From an uncultured Roseibium sp. (GTDB taxonomy: Bacteria; Pseudomonadota; Alphaproteobacteria; Rhizobiales; Stappiaceae), in the NCBI RefSeq assembly GCF_947499295.1, contig NZ_CANMNP010000013.1:1-64000 (forward strand): 64,000 nt of DNA. The letters run 5' to 3'. Each line of letters begins with the position of its first letter. Within the stretch, counting starts at the first letter, position 1. Position numbers and translations under genes: made by a program. The notes beneath the pieces were generated by a model that was not told where the DNA came from, searched no databases, and worked only from the letters and a program-made list of their open reading frames with translations. Positions 18,468 through 28,614 of this stretch are shown here, in pieces.

Positions 18468-19469
18468 TTAGTCTGCCGGCTCGTGTTTGTCGTTCCGCCG
18501 CAGCGCCGCGTAATCGGCGAGAATGCGTTCGGCAATCACGGGCGTGGCGTCTATCGGCTCGTAGGTAGTGGTTTTCAGCGGACCTGGAAAGGGGTGAATC
18601 GCACCAAGACGCTGCAAAGTCCCCAAAAACCGGGTGATCTTTGCGTGACCACCACCTGGATGAAAGACATGGATGGGTCTGCCGGTGGCAGTCGCCTCGC
18701 CGATCATGTTGGTAGAGTCCGCCGTGGCAACGATGGCATCGGCTTTGGCGAGAAAAGTCCCATAGGGGTTGGGAAGTTCACCCGTCCAATAGATATGTCC
18801 GCCGGACTTGGCGAGACTGGCAAGACCATACGCCAGCCCTGATGGCGTGCGCCGGGAAGCGGTGATCATCAGACCGGCGCCTTGGTGGGCAACTTCCCTC
18901 AAACCGCTTAGGAGGAGGTTCTGGTCGTCTTCGCTGAAAGTGTGATGCCGGCTGTCACCGCCGATCAGCACCGCGACGCGCGGTCTCGCCAGTTTGTCTA
19001 TTTCCGGTGACTTTTGTGCTCTCAGGCCATCCAGTTTTGATACCGAGAAGCGATGTGGAGAGGTCGGTGTTACAAGAACATTGCGACCACGCAACGCGTC
19101 GTGCTCCGGAACCCAGATCAAATCTGCGCTGTCAGGCCCTTTCCGTGGGTCCTTCAGGAAAACCGTAAATGTGTGTCCATTGGAGCGTTGCTTGATACGC
19201 CTAAGATAAGCTGCTGCCCGGCGACCGGACGCGATTGCCAAGTCCGGGTAGGGAGGGGCGATCGGGCTATTGGGCCTGTTCTCCCACTCACGAGGGTCAG
19301 TTGGGCCAAAAGGTAGCCACCAGGAAAAGGGAGCGCGTGGAGAGATTGTGCGGATTTCGAAGGGAACGCAAAGAGCTTCGGCAACGCCGGTACATTGCGC
19401 AAGATCACCGGCCTTGCCGTCTGTGAGAACCCAAATCGAGGATGGGGAAATCTCCGGCATGGTTCGCAT
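18468..19469 (-). CDS. ELM1/GtrOC1-family protein (DUF1022)
   Basis: The 333-residue protein matches the family annotated as mitochondrial fission ELM1-like, which has a glycosyltransferase-B-like fold. Landmarks are WVLTDGKAGDLAQCTGVAEAL at the N-terminus, the central RVAVLIGGDSRHHTFSEDD, and C-terminal DAIVATADSTNMIGEATATG followed by HVFHPGG. Bacterial members often sit with envelope genes, but their biochemical role is unsettled. It lies 47 bases upstream of trxB on the same strand and is divergent from the Lrp gene. Confidence 0.85.
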   Translation of the reverse strand: MRTMPEISPSSIWVLTDGKAGDLAQCTGVAEALCVPFEIRTISPRAPFSWWLPFGPTDPREWENRPNSPIAPPYPDLAIASGRRAAAYLRRIKQRSNGHTFTVFLKDPRKGPDSADLIWVPEHDALRGRNVLVTPTSPHRFSVSKLDGLRAQKSPEIDKLARPRVAVLIGGDSRHHTFSEDDQNLLLSGLREVAHQGAGLMITASRRTPSGLAYGLASLAKSGGHIYWTGELPNPYGTFLAKADAIVATADSTNMIGEATATGRPIHVFHPGGGHAKITRFLGTLQRLGAIHPFPGPLKTTTYEPIDATPVIAERILADYAALRRNDKHEPAD

Positions 19470-19682
19470 TGTCGGGAGGGGTTCCCCTATCGTAATCTTT
19501 CGAAATCGTGCGCAATTTTGTTATAGTCTTGCACAAACGCGCAAAAAATCATACTTCGGCACAAGAATTGACACGTTAGCGCGAGACGGTTCGCGCCTGC
19601 AAGACGCCAATGCGTTCCGGGTGGAACATCCACATCTTGGTCTACCCCGGATGGCGCAAGGTGGAGCTAAAAGGAGACGGAT

Positions 19683-20150
19683 TTGAAAGCGCGGCTCGAT
19701 GCCATTGACTGGCAGATCCTGAAAGAATTGCAAGCAGACGGGCGAATGACCAACGTGGAGTTGGCGCGGCGCGTCGGCATATCCGCCCCACCCTGTCTGC
19801 GCCGGGTCAGGGCGCTCGAAGAGGCCGGACTGATTCACGGATACAGGACGCTGCTGGATGAAAAACAGCTGGGTTACGACGTCACCGCCTTTGCCATGGT
19901 CGGGCTGCATAGCCAGACCGAAGCGGATCTGATTGCATTTGAGGAAACGGTCCAGAAGTGGCCGCTCGTCCGAGAAAGCTATATGTTGTCCGGCGAGGTT
20001 GATTTCCTGTTGAAATGCGTCGCGCCGGACCTGCAGACATTCCAGAATTTCGTTATCCGGGAGCTTACTGCAGCGCCCAATGTCGACAGTGTGCGCACGG
20101 CCCTGACAATCCGTCGGACCAAAGATGAACCCGTCGTACCAATCGATTGA
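19683..20150 (+). CDS. Lrp/AsnC-family transcriptional regulator (TTG start)
   Basis: The 155-residue protein has an N-terminal HTH (TNVELARRVGISAPPCLRRV) and a C-terminal RAM/AsnC ligand-binding domain with the YMLSGEVDFLLK segment. No ATG fits: the start is TTG at 19683, directly after AAGGAGACGG. It is divergent from the ELM1-like gene. Members next to trxB in alphaproteobacteria are annotated as general Lrp-like regulators responding to amino acids; the ligand here is unknown. Confidence 0.92.
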   Translation: MKARLDAIDWQILKELQADGRMTNVELARRVGISAPPCLRRVRALEEAGLIHGYRTLLDEKQLGYDVTAFAMVGLHSQTEADLIAFEETVQKWPLVRESYMLSGEVDFLLKCVAPDLQTFQNFVIRELTAAPNVDSVRTALTIRRTKDEPVVPID

Positions 20151-20167
20151 ATTTTACCGGAGGCAGG

Positions 20168-20641
20168 TCAGTCTTGCCGGTCACCGATTTTGCTGAGGCG
20201 TTTGCGCAGGCGCCCCATGACCGAGATGTCCCTGAGCGCGGTTGCGACCAGCGTGAAGGCGACGCTGAGGAGCGCGCAGGTGGTCAGAATTGCGATCGGC
20301 AGCCACTGGTCGTAGTGGAACGTGTTCAATGCCTGATCAATCGGTTCCAGACCGGAATAAAGACGTCCGCGCATCGTATCGCGGAAGGTGCCGAGTTCCA
20401 GTGATCCTTGCTTGAAATAGCGTAGTCCGAGCACCAGCAGAATCACCGACGCGGCCAGTGCCACCAGAAAGCCGAAAACACGCAGGGCAAATCCGAGAGG
20501 ATTCTCGTGCCGGCGCTTGATAAGGCGTTTGAATGCCAGTCTTTCGCGACCATTCAGTTTGGAGAACGCAAACCAGCGATAGGCCCACAAAGGAACCGAG
20601 ATCACCAGCAACCAGACGCCAATTGCATGAAAGACCATCAC
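20168..20641 (-). CDS. Membrane protein of unknown function, three predicted helices
   Basis: The 157-residue protein has hydrophobic segments at about 4-23 (HAIGVWLLVISVPLWAYRW), 50-70 (FALRVFGFLVALAASVILLV) and 112-133 (LPIAILTTCALLSVAFTLVA). Basic connecting and terminal stretches follow a positive-inside pattern. I do not recognise a family. It is convergent with the Lrp gene and lies downstream of greA on the same strand, about 108 bases away. Confidence 0.65.
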   Translation of the reverse strand: MMVFHAIGVWLLVISVPLWAYRWFAFSKLNGRERLAFKRLIKRRHENPLGFALRVFGFLVALAASVILLVLGLRYFKQGSLELGTFRDTMRGRLYSGLEPIDQALNTFHYDQWLPIAILTTCALLSVAFTLVATALRDISVMGRLRKRLSKIGDRQD

Positions 20642-20749
20642 TTGCTCTCCGACACGTGCCGGTTGCTACCTTAGCGATAGACCGGCAGGCGTCAAAGGGT
20701 AAAGCGATAGAAAAGTTGCTTGAAAATGAGCTGCTTGCGAAGCGCCGGT

Positions 20750-21223
20750 TTACATGAACCTGACTTCGACGATCTCATACGAGCGAGCACCGCCTGGAGC
20801 TGCGACTTCAACACTGTCTCCAACCGATTTGCCGATCAGAGCGCGCGCAATCGGAGAAGAAATGGAAACCTTGTTGTGCTTAACGTCGGATTCGACATCG
20901 CCAACGATCATGTATTTCTTTTCTTCTTCCGTGTCCTCGTCGATCAGGGAAACGGTCGCGCCGAATTTGACGATCTCGCCGTCAAGTTTGGTCACATCGA
21001 TGACCTCGGCACGGGACAGCTTGTCTTCCAGTTCCGCAATGCGGCCTTCGTTCAGGCTCTGTGCTTCTTTGGCTGCATGGTATTCTGCGTTTTCCGACAG
21101 GTCGCCATGCGCGCGTGCTTCAGCAATGGCATCAACGATGCGCGGACGCTCAACCGTGGTACGTTTCTTCAGCTCATCCTGAAGCATTTTGTAACCGGCA
21201 GAGGTCATCGGAACTTTTTCCAT
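20750..21223 (-). CDS. greA: Transcription elongation factor GreA
   Basis: The 157-residue protein is a full-length GreA. It inserts its coiled coil into the RNA polymerase secondary channel to stimulate cleavage of backtracked RNA. The N-terminal coiled coil runs over about residues 1-75 with the acidic tip [18 protein letters not shown]. The C-terminal FKBP-like globular domain ends with [23 protein letters not shown]. The gene stands 121 bases downstream of carB and after its terminator, so it has its own promoter. Confidence 0.97.
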   Translation of the reverse strand: MEKVPMTSAGYKMLQDELKKRTTVERPRIVDAIAEARAHGDLSENAEYHAAKEAQSLNEGRIAELEDKLSRAEVIDVTKLDGEIVKFGATVSLIDEDTEEEKKYMIVGDVESDVKHNKVSISSPIARALIGKSVGDSVEVAAPGGARSYEIVEVRFM

Positions 21224-21299
21224 GGGTCTCAGACCTTCAGCTTATTGGGTCCTCTTCTCACTCTTCATAAAGGACCGCGCATTTACAAAAACAAACCAA

Positions 21300-21324
21300 G
21301 CCGGGAAAGGCGCGCTTTCCCGGC
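21300..21324 (-). terminator. Intrinsic terminator after carB
   Basis: GCCGGGAAAG pairs with CTTTCCCGGC around GCGCG. On the minus strand the stem is followed by a T-rich tail (TTGGTTTGTTTTTG). Confidence 0.8.
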
Positions 21325-21344
21325 CGGTCACGAGTATAATAGCC

Positions 21345-24300
21345 TTAGCCGAAGTAGGATTGTAAAGGTCTTACTTCAAGGCTGCCCGCCTTGTGGGCGG
21401 TTATTCCTTTGGCGGCAGCAACGGAACCTGACAGCGTCGTGTAATACGGCACTTTGTTCAGCAGAGCTGCGCGGCGCATCGACCGGCTGTCGGCAATCGC
21501 CTGCGCACCTTCTGTGGTGTTGAAGACGAGTTGTACTTCACCGTTCTTGATAGCATCGACGATATGCGGTCGGCCTTCAAGCACCTTGTTGATCTTCTTC
21601 ACTGCAATGCCGTTTGCCTCAAGAAATTTCTGCGTGCCGCCTGTGGCAATGATATCGAAGCCTGCAGCTTCCAGGCTGCGCACGGCATCCACGACGCCAG
21701 CCTTGTCATCATCGCGCATGGAGATGAAGACAGTGCCTTTACCCGGCACGCCGGTGCCGCTGCCAAGCTGTGCTTTGGCAAACGCTTTTCCGAAGGCCGT
21801 GTCGAGGCCCATGACCTCGCCCGTGGAGCGCATTTCCGGACCCAGAATAGTATCGACGCCCGGGAAGCGCGCGAACGGGAAGACAGCTTCCTTGACCGCG
21901 ATGTGGTCCAGTTTTGCCTCACTAAGGCCGAAAGATGCCAGGCTCTCGCCGGCCATGACCCGGCTGGCGATCTTGGCAATGGGCTCTCCGATCGTCTTGG
22001 CAACAAAGGGCACGGTTCGCGAGGCGCGAGGGTTCACTTCAAGGACAAAGATTTCGTCGCCTTTGATCGCGAATTGCACATTCATCAATCCACCGACTTC
22101 AAGCGCCAGGGCCAAGGCCGTTGTCTGGCGTTTCAGTTCGTCGATGAGTTCTTCCTTCAAGGAAAAAGCCGGAAGAGAGCAAGCGCTGTCACCGGAGTGA
22201 ATTCCGGCCTCCTCGATGTGTTCCATGATGCCGCAAACAAACACGTCCTTGCCATCACACAGCGCATCTACATCAACCTCGATCGCTCCATCCAGGTAGC
22301 GGTCGAACAAGAGGGGGTTGGTGCCAAGCACCGTATTGATCTGACCGGTCTTGTCGTTCGGATACTTGGCCCTGACTTCAGCCGGTACCAGTTCGGGCAA
22401 GGTGCCGAGAAGATATGAATTGAGCGCTTCCTCATCACGAATGATCTGCATGGCACGGCCGCCGAGAACATAGGACGGGCGCACCACCAATGGCAGGCCA
22501 AGCTGGCCGGCAATCAAACGGCCCTGCTCAACGGAATATGCGATGCCGTTTTCCGGCTGCTTCAGGTCCAGTTTGACCAAGAGCTTCTGGAAGCGATCCC
22601 GGTCTTCCGCCAGATCGATCATATCGGGAGAGGTGCCGAGGATCGGCACATTGGCCTTGACCAGAGCCTGAGCCAACTTGAGAGGAGTTTGCCCACCGAA
22701 TTGAACAATAACGCCGTGTAGCGTGCCGTTATCCTGTTCGCGGCGTATGATCTCCAAAACGTCTTCCGACGTCAGCGGCTCGAAATAGAGCCGGTCGGAC
22801 GTATCATAGTCGGTGGACACGGTTTCCGGGTTACAATTGACCATGATGGTCTCATACCCGGCATCTTCAAGCGCAAAGGCGGCATGACAACAGCAATAGT
22901 CAAATTCAATGCCCTGGCCGATCCGGTTCGGCCCGCCACCCAAAATGACGACTTTCTTCCGTTCCGACGGGTCGGATTCGCATGCTGGGTTGCCCATGAA
23001 AGGCGTTTCATAAGTCGAATACATATAGGCGGTCGGCGAAGCGAATTCAGCGGCGCACGTGTCTATGCGTTTATAGACCGGGTGCACGTTCAATTCCTGC
23101 CGCAATTTAACGACATCGTCGGCTTCGAGCCCTGCAAGGCTTGCCAGTCTTGTATCCGAAAAGCCCATTGACTTGAGCTTGCGCAGGTTTGCCGCGTCTT
23201 GCGGCAGGCCGATGTTGCGCACCTTTGCTTCCATCGCAAGGATGTCAGCCATCTGTTCCAGGAACCAGGTGCTGATCCCGCTTGCCTGATGTGCTTCTTC
23301 CACGCTCATCCCAAGACGCATGGCTTGAGCAACGTTCAAAAGACGTGTCGGTGTCGCGGTTGAAACCGCTGCCCGAAGTGCATTACGGTCATCACCCTGG
23401 TCTAGGCCCGGTATTTCAGTCTCATCGAGACCATTCAGGCCGGTTTCCAGACCGCGGAGAGCCTTCTGGAGACTTTCATTGAATGTCCGGCCGATGGCCA
23501 TCACTTCACCGACCGATTTCATGGCGGTGGTCAATGTCGGGACTGAGCCTGGGAATTTCTCGAAAGCGAAACGAGGGATCTTGGTGACGACATAGTCGAT
23601 TGTCGGCTCGAAAGATGCAGGCGTGGCACCGCCCGTAATGTCGTTTTCAAGTTCGTCCAGTGTATAGCCGACAGCCAGTTTGGCAGCGATCTTCGCGATC
23701 GGGAAACCGGTTGCCTTAGAGGCAAGTGCGGACGAGCGGGATACCCTCGGGTTCATCTCGATCACCACCAGGCGGCCGGTCTCGGGATCGACGGCAAACT
23801 GCACGTTCGAGCCGCCCGTTTCCACACCGATCTCGCGCAGTACTGCGATCGAGGCGTCGCGCATGATCTGGTATTCTTTGTCCGTTAGCGTCAGTGCCGG
23901 GGCAACGGTGATGGAGTCTCCTGTGTGAACGCCCATCGGATCGACATTTTCGATCGAGCAAATGATAATGCAGTTGTCCGCTTTGTCGCGGACCACTTCC
24001 ATCTCATATTCCTTCCAGCCGAGCAGGCTTTCATCGATAAGGACCTGACCAACAGGTGAGGCGTCGATACCCGAACGAACGATCGTCTCGTATTCTTCCC
24101 GATTGTAGGCAACGCCGCCACCGGTGCCACCGAGTGTGAAAGCCGGACGAATGATGGCCGGCAGGCCGATCTCGTCCAGTGCGCGCATGGCTTCCAGATA
24201 TCCGGCGTTGCGGTCATATCCGGTGATCCTGCCGTCTTCTCCTCGAATGGCTGGTGACGAGGCAATGGCTGCGCGAGGGTTTTCAAGGCCGATCACATCC

Positions 24301-24707
24301 ATGGCTGCCCGGAACTTTTCCCGGTCTTCGGCCTTTTCGATGACATCGGCACGGGCGCCAATCATCTCCACACCGAATTTTTCAAGGACCCCCATTTCCT
24401 CAAGATCCAACGCGCAGTTAAGTGCTGTCTGCCCTCCCATGGTTGGCAGCAGTGCGTCCGGGCGCTCCTTTTCAATGATCTTAGCCACAAGGTCCGGCGT
24501 GATCGGCTCAATATATGTGGCGTCGGCAAGATCGGGATCTGTCATGATCGTCGCCGGGTTCGAGTTCACCAGGATAATGCGATATCCTTCCTCTCGCAGC
24601 GCCTTGCAGGCCTGGGTGCCGGAATAATCGAATTCGCAGGCCTGGCCGATAACAATCGGCCCGGCACCTATGATCAGGATGGAAGAGATATCTGTGCGTT
24701 TGGGCAT
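21345..24707 (-). CDS. carB: Carbamoyl-phosphate synthase large subunit
   Basis: The 1120 residues show the two tandem ATP-grasp halves of CarB. The first starts [24 protein letters not shown] and the second [22 protein letters not shown]. The paired ATP-grasp sequences are [20 protein letters not shown] and [22 protein letters not shown]-terminal MGS-like allosteric domain ([20 protein letters not shown]) follows. With CarA it makes carbamoyl phosphate for arginine and pyrimidine synthesis. carA is 1.8 kb away beyond two small regulator genes, not adjacent. Confidence 0.98.
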   Translation of the reverse strand: MPKRTDISSILIIGAGPIVIGQACEFDYSGTQACKALREEGYRIILVNSNPATIMTDPDLADATYIEPITPDLVAKIIEKERPDALLPTMGGQTALNCALDLEEMGVLEKFGVEMIGARADVIEKAEDREKFRAAMDVIGLENPRAAIASSPAIRGEDGRITGYDRNAGYLEAMRALDEIGLPAIIRPAFTLGGTGGGVAYNREEYETIVRSGIDASPVGQVLIDESLLGWKEYEMEVVRDKADNCIIICSIENVDPMGVHTGDSITVAPALTLTDKEYQIMRDASIAVLREIGVETGGSNVQFAVDPETGRLVVIEMNPRVSRSSALASKATGFPIAKIAAKLAVGYTLDELENDITGGATPASFEPTIDYVVTKIPRFAFEKFPGSVPTLTTAMKSVGEVMAIGRTFNESLQKALRGLETGLNGLDETEIPGLDQGDDRNALRAAVSTATPTRLLNVAQAMRLGMSVEEAHQASGISTWFLEQMADILAMEAKVRNIGLPQDAANLRKLKSMGFSDTRLASLAGLEADDVVKLRQELNVHPVYKRIDTCAAEFASPTAYMYSTYETPFMGNPACESDPSERKKVVILGGGPNRIGQGIEFDYCCCHAAFALEDAGYETIMVNCNPETVSTDYDTSDRLYFEPLTSEDVLEIIRREQDNGTLHGVIVQFGGQTPLKLAQALVKANVPILGTSPDMIDLAEDRDRFQKLLVKLDLKQPENGIAYSVEQGRLIAGQLGLPLVVRPSYVLGGRAMQIIRDEEALNSYLLGTLPELVPAEVRAKYPNDKTGQINTVLGTNPLLFDRYLDGAIEVDVDALCDGKDVFVCGIMEHIEEAGIHSGDSACSLPAFSLKEELIDELKRQTTALALALEVGGLMNVQFAIKGDEIFVLEVNPRASRTVPFVAKTIGEPIAKIASRVMAGESLASFGLSEAKLDHIAVKEAVFPFARFPGVDTILGPEMRSTGEVMGLDTAFGKAFAKAQLGSGTGVPGKGTVFISMRDDDKAGVVDAVRSLEAAGFDIIATGGTQKFLEANGIAVKKINKVLEGRPHIVDAIKNGEVQLVFNTTEGAQAIADSRSMRRAALLNKVPYYTTLSGSVAAAKGITAHKAGSLEVRPLQSYFG

Positions 24708-24878
24708 CTCGGCTCGCAGCTCGCAGCGGCCAGTCCGGATAACGTCGCCGTTATTCGGTCGGGCTCTATCATGAGGTGAATGACAATGTTGGCTGAGCGC
24801 GTCTTATAGGGAAAAGCGCAGCGGTAGGAAACCCCGGCTGCGTATCATTCAGACGTTTTCTGCGTCCAAATTGCCGGA

Positions 24879-25157
24879 TTAATCGGTCTCTTTGCTTTCA
24901 GCGGGTAGGGGAGCGGTGCTCTGACCGTCAAAGTCGCCAATTCCTTCGGACAAGGCATAGCAAGCGAGTCGGATTGATTTCGGGATTTCTACCGGGCGGC
25001 CGTCCCGGTTGCCTTTTTCATAATACTGGATCATGCGTTTCTTCAGACCGAGCCTGTCGGCAGCGTCCTTTTGCTTCAGTCCCAGGGTGCGACGCCAAAT
25101 GCGAAACTGCTGCGGGGTCATGCCTTGCACAGGATTTTTTGATTTTGATTCGGCCAT
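24879..25157 (-). CDS. Small helix-turn-helix (XRE-like) protein
   Basis: The 92-residue protein carries one Cro/C1-type HTH: MTPQQFRIWRRTLGLKQKDA, then ADRLGLKKRMIQYYEKGNRD. A short acidic tail follows. This type, with RMIQYYEKG, is frequent as a small free-standing regulator in alphaproteobacteria. It lies 171 bases upstream of carB on the same strand. Whether it regulates carB is unknown. The fold assignment is firm; no ligand domain is present. Confidence 0.82.
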   Translation of the reverse strand: MAESKSKNPVQGMTPQQFRIWRRTLGLKQKDAADRLGLKKRMIQYYEKGNRDGRPVEIPKSIRLACYALSEGIGDFDGQSTAPLPAESKETD

Positions 25158-26021
25158 ATTACCAATGTTCCGGAATATCTTCGTTCCGTACGGACTTCAC
25201 CAGCAGCCAGCGTGCTGACAAATAAGACAAAAATAACCTGGACGCGGTCTTGTCAATCGGGAAGTGCACAATGTGCTCCTTTTTGTGCGGCGAATGCGCT
25301 TTCGCGTCTTGAAATTTGAACAGACGGACAAATATTAGCGATGCGAAAGATGACATGCATGCGCTCAACAGGAACGTTTTCCCGTTCAGTTTGTGCGTAT
25401 GGTTTTCATTTTCGACAAGATATGCACGTTAAGCGTGCGGCGTGGGTGCAGGCGATTGCCTTGCGGCAGCCGGTTAGGATGCAGATCGATAGCAAGTTCT
25501 CTAGATAATATTTAGAGCGTGGCGTCAGCATGTAATAAATGTCAGTGATAAGGTAAAGAAAACAAAGTATTTTTTGAGCTCAATCTGCCGTGGGGTTAGG
25601 AAAAATCGTTGTGGATATCGCGACGGAAGATCACTCTATTTATTAGTGCTAGATTATCGATAATTAATATTTATACCTAGAAATCAAATTTCATCAGGAA
25701 CTATTTATTCAAAGTTGTATGCCCTTTCTGCATTTATTGTAGTTTTAGTTTTCGAAAAGCTGAAACTTGCGCGGAAAGTAGTCAATAATTCCAATTTTAC
25801 TGTAGATTTTATCTATCATTCTGTTGTATTAGACTGGTGCTTAGTCTCCTAGGAGTCTGATGTTGGGAGCTTCTGAACCGGCAAGCCACGCTTTCCGGCA
25901 ACAGGAGCTTTAAGTGTAGTGTCAGTGGGACCTGGCGGACCGATGGTGGGATCGGAAAACCAGGGGCGTTGCACGACCCAATCAGCCCTGGAACAAAAAG
26001 GACAAGATCGGGCTTAATAGA
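25158..26021. other. Long AT-rich intergenic region, no gene seen
   Basis: The central 25480-25820 is much richer in A and T than its surroundings and has no plausible coding frame. The palindrome CTCCTAGGAG occurs near 25846. It precedes the MerR-type gene and may hold a long leader or binding sites, but I cannot name a specific element. Confidence 0.5.
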
Positions 26022-26459
26022 ATGAACAATGTAGCTACCAAGATGGTCGTTGTTCCGGACATCGCTGGTCCGGGGCAAGACGTGGTAATTGAAGATCGCT
26101 CGCTTGCGATCTCTGAAATGTCAGAACGTTTCAACGTCACGCTGCGCACACTGCGTTTTTACGAAGAAAAAGGTCTGCTGAACCCCGTGCGCAAAGGCGC
26201 AAGACGGTTTTATGGACCGCGTGATGTGTCACGCATGCGTGTCATTATTCAGGCGAAGAAAATCGGTTTGACCCTCGCTGAAATCCGCAGGGTGATCAAG
26301 CTGGTTGAAGGAAATTCCAAACGCGAAGATCAGTTCAGGGAACTTCAAGAGATCTGTAAGGGTCAGCAGGAAATCCTGCTGGAACAAAAACAGATGCTTG
26401 ATGATCAGATCGCCGAGGTTGACCAGATCCTCACGGTGTTCGGCGAACTCGTTCACTAA
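26022..26459 (+). CDS. MerR-family transcriptional regulator
   Basis: The 145-residue protein has an N-terminal MerR winged HTH from about residue 29: LAISEMSERFNVTLRTLRFY, EEKGLLNPVRKGARRFYGPRDV. A long dimerisation helix follows with coiled-coil character (QEILLEQKQMLDDQIAEVDQ). It lacks cysteines in the C-terminal part, so it is not a SoxR or metal sensor of the usual type. The family distorts over-spaced promoters. It is transcribed toward the convergent carA end. Target unknown. A strong terminator follows. Confidence 0.9.
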   Translation: MNNVATKMVVVPDIAGPGQDVVIEDRSLAISEMSERFNVTLRTLRFYEEKGLLNPVRKGARRFYGPRDVSRMRVIIQAKKIGLTLAEIRRVIKLVEGNSKREDQFRELQEICKGQQEILLEQKQMLDDQIAEVDQILTVFGELVH

Positions 26460-26475
26460 CTTGTTTTCAATTCAG

Positions 26476-26507
26476 AAAAGCCCGGCAAGCTTGCTTGCCG
26501 GGCTTTT
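26476..26507. terminator. Bidirectional intrinsic terminator
   Basis: AAAAGCCCGGCAAG and CTTGCCGGGCTTTT form a perfect 14-bp stem around CTTG. It lies between the convergent MerR gene and carA and has A and T tracts on both sides. Confidence 0.92.
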
Positions 26508-26548
26508 CGTTTTCTACGCCGGGTCGGTTTCGATTATGGAGATGGAAC

Positions 26549-27736
26549 CTATGCCGGTTCTGTTTCTCTTGCCTTCATCAAATCCGTAAACCGCTTGAAC
26601 AGATAGTGACTGTCACGCGGCCCCGGGGAAGCCTCCGGGTGATATTGCACGGAAAAGACCGGCTTGTCCTTCATTGCCAAACCACAGTTTGAGCCATCGA
26701 ACAGCGAAATATGCGTTTGCTCAACGTTGTCAGGCAAGCTTTCAGCGTCCACTGCGAACCCGTGGTTCATTGATGTGATTTCGACTTTTCCGGTCGTGTG
26801 ATCAAAGACCGGATGGTTGGCGCCGTGATGGCCCTGGTGCATTTTCAGTGTTTGCCCGCCAAGCGCTAGCGCAAGCATCTGGTGGCCCAGGCAAATGCCA
26901 AAAGTCGGGATGCCCTTGTCGACGATTTCCTTGATGGTACTAACGGCATAAATACCCGTTGCGGCCGGGTCACCCGGGCCATTTGAAAGGAATACGCCAT
27001 CTGGACGATGTGCGAGCACATCGTCTGCCGTCGCGGTTGCCGGCAATACGGTCACTTCGCAACCGGCATCGGTCAGCAAGCGTAAGATGTTGCGCTTGAT
27101 ACCAAAATCGATCGCAACGACCTTGAACTTACCTCCGGTTGCTTCGCCAAATCCTTCGTCCCATTGCCAGGTCGTTTGCGACCAGGGGTGCGATTGGGTC
27201 GTCGAAGCGTCTTTTGCCAGATCCATTCCAACCAGGCCGGGCCAGTTCGACGCGGCTGTTACGAGCGCGTCGCGGTCGAATTTGCCATCCGGAGCGTGAG
27301 CGATAACCCCGTTGGGCACACCCTTTTCCCGAATGAGAGCGGTCAGCGCACGCGTGTCCACACCGCAGATTCCGATCATGTTGCGGCTTTTCAGCCAGGC
27401 ATCCAGATGGCGTGCGGCTCGATAGTTGTTTGGATCGGTGACCTCTGCTGCAAGCACCACGCCACGAATGCCGCTGTCGGCCGCCATGTTAACGGTCTCG
27501 ATATCCTCGTCATTCGTCCCAACGTTACCTATATGGGGAAATGTGAAGGTTATGATCTGTCCGGAATAGGACGGGTCGGTCAGGATTTCCTGGTAACCGG
27601 TCATGGCGGTGTTGAAGCAGATTTCACCAACGGCCTGTCCCGTCGCGCCAAGGCCTACACCCTCGATGATGCTGCCGTCGGCGAGCACAAGAAGGGCGGT
27701 CGCCGGGGTCTCGGACCATGCGTCTGCAGTCGTCAT
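26549..27736 (-). CDS. carA: Carbamoyl-phosphate synthase small subunit (glutaminase)
   Basis: The 395-residue protein is the glutamine amidotransferase subunit that feeds ammonia to CarB. The N-terminal CPSase domain includes GEICFNTAMTGYQEILTDPS. The class I amidotransferase domain has its nucleophile at C282 (TFGICLGHQMLAL) and the other triad members at H366 and E368 (SVQYHPEAS). Length is normal. It is divergent from the GatB/YqeY-domain gene and separated from carB by two regulator genes. Confidence 0.98.
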   Translation of the reverse strand: MTTADAWSETPATALLVLADGSIIEGVGLGATGQAVGEICFNTAMTGYQEILTDPSYSGQIITFTFPHIGNVGTNDEDIETVNMAADSGIRGVVLAAEVTDPNNYRAARHLDAWLKSRNMIGICGVDTRALTALIREKGVPNGVIAHAPDGKFDRDALVTAASNWPGLVGMDLAKDASTTQSHPWSQTTWQWDEGFGEATGGKFKVVAIDFGIKRNILRLLTDAGCEVTVLPATATADDVLAHRPDGVFLSNGPGDPAATGIYAVSTIKEIVDKGIPTFGICLGHQMLALALGGQTLKMHQGHHGANHPVFDHTTGKVEITSMNHGFAVDAESLPDNVEQTHISLFDGSNCGLAMKDKPVFSVQYHPEASPGPRDSHYLFKRFTDLMKARETEPA

Positions 27737-27971
27737 GTCTTGTTTCCAGGTCTTGTTGGTGACATCATGCGCTGCAGGAAAGGCGTCTGAAGCGGGAAAA
27801 AAGGACCCGCATTAGGCCGTCTGCATTAAGCGCGGGACTCTATGGGAAGCGGCTTGGATCGTCAATATTGATCCGTTGAAAAAAGATCTTTAAAATTCAA
27901 TGACTTGGCTGAGTGGTTCGCGTGGGCGTCGAACGACGTCGAGCCTCAGCACGGCAGGGGTAGAGTAATCC

Positions 27972-28484
27972 ATGGGCGAAGCGATGCGTGACAGAATCAA
28001 CGCGGCCCTTAAAGCTGCGCAAGATGACGGCAACAAGCGCAGATGTGCGACCTTGCGTCTGGTTCAGACAGCGGTGAAGGACCGCGAAGCTGCGGCACGG
28101 GAGAACGGCAAGGACGGCGTCAGTGAGCCTGACGTTGTTGAAATCCTTCAGAAAATGATCCACCAGCGGGAGAGCTCCGCGGTCGAATTTGAAAGCAGTG
28201 GGCAGCTTGACCTGGCCGAACAGGAGCGCGTTGAGCAGGAAATCATTCGCGAATTCCTGCCTGCTCAATTGAGCGACGAGGAAGTGCGGGCGATCTGTGA
28301 AGAGACCGTCAAGGACATCGATGCCCATGGACTCAGGGACATCGGCCGTTGCATGAGTGAACTCAAGACCCGATATCCGGGTAAAATGGACTTTGTCCAA
28401 GCGTCATGCGTCGTCAAGGATATGTTGCGTACCAACGGAAACGGCGCAACCGCAGCTGAAGCCAGCGGTACGGAAGCAGAGTGA
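27972..28484 (+). CDS. GatB/YqeY domain-containing protein
   Basis: The 170-residue protein matches the YqeY family, which shares the tRNA-binding tail domain of GatB. Landmarks are RDRINAALKAAQ, RCATLRLVQTAVKDREAAAR, EVVEILQKMI-like VVEILQKMIHQRESSAVEFE, and EIIREFLPAQLSDEEVRAIC. Residues past about 155 form a low-complexity tail. Its position just upstream of dnaG is typical in alphaproteobacteria. A transamidation- or tRNA-related role is assumed from the domain; the true function is unproven. Confidence 0.9.
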   Translation: MGEAMRDRINAALKAAQDDGNKRRCATLRLVQTAVKDREAAARENGKDGVSEPDVVEILQKMIHQRESSAVEFESSGQLDLAEQERVEQEIIREFLPAQLSDEEVRAICEETVKDIDAHGLRDIGRCMSELKTRYPGKMDFVQASCVVKDMLRTNGNGATAAEASGTEAE

Positions 28485-28614
28485 AGGCGGTCAGAAATCT
28501 CACCGTGCCCTAGCTTCATTCGCATTTACCCACTATTTTTGTCAGCTCGATTGGCAGTCCGTGTGGCGGCCATGGATTGATTGATATTTCTGAACTCCAG
28601 GCAGCCATAACCTC

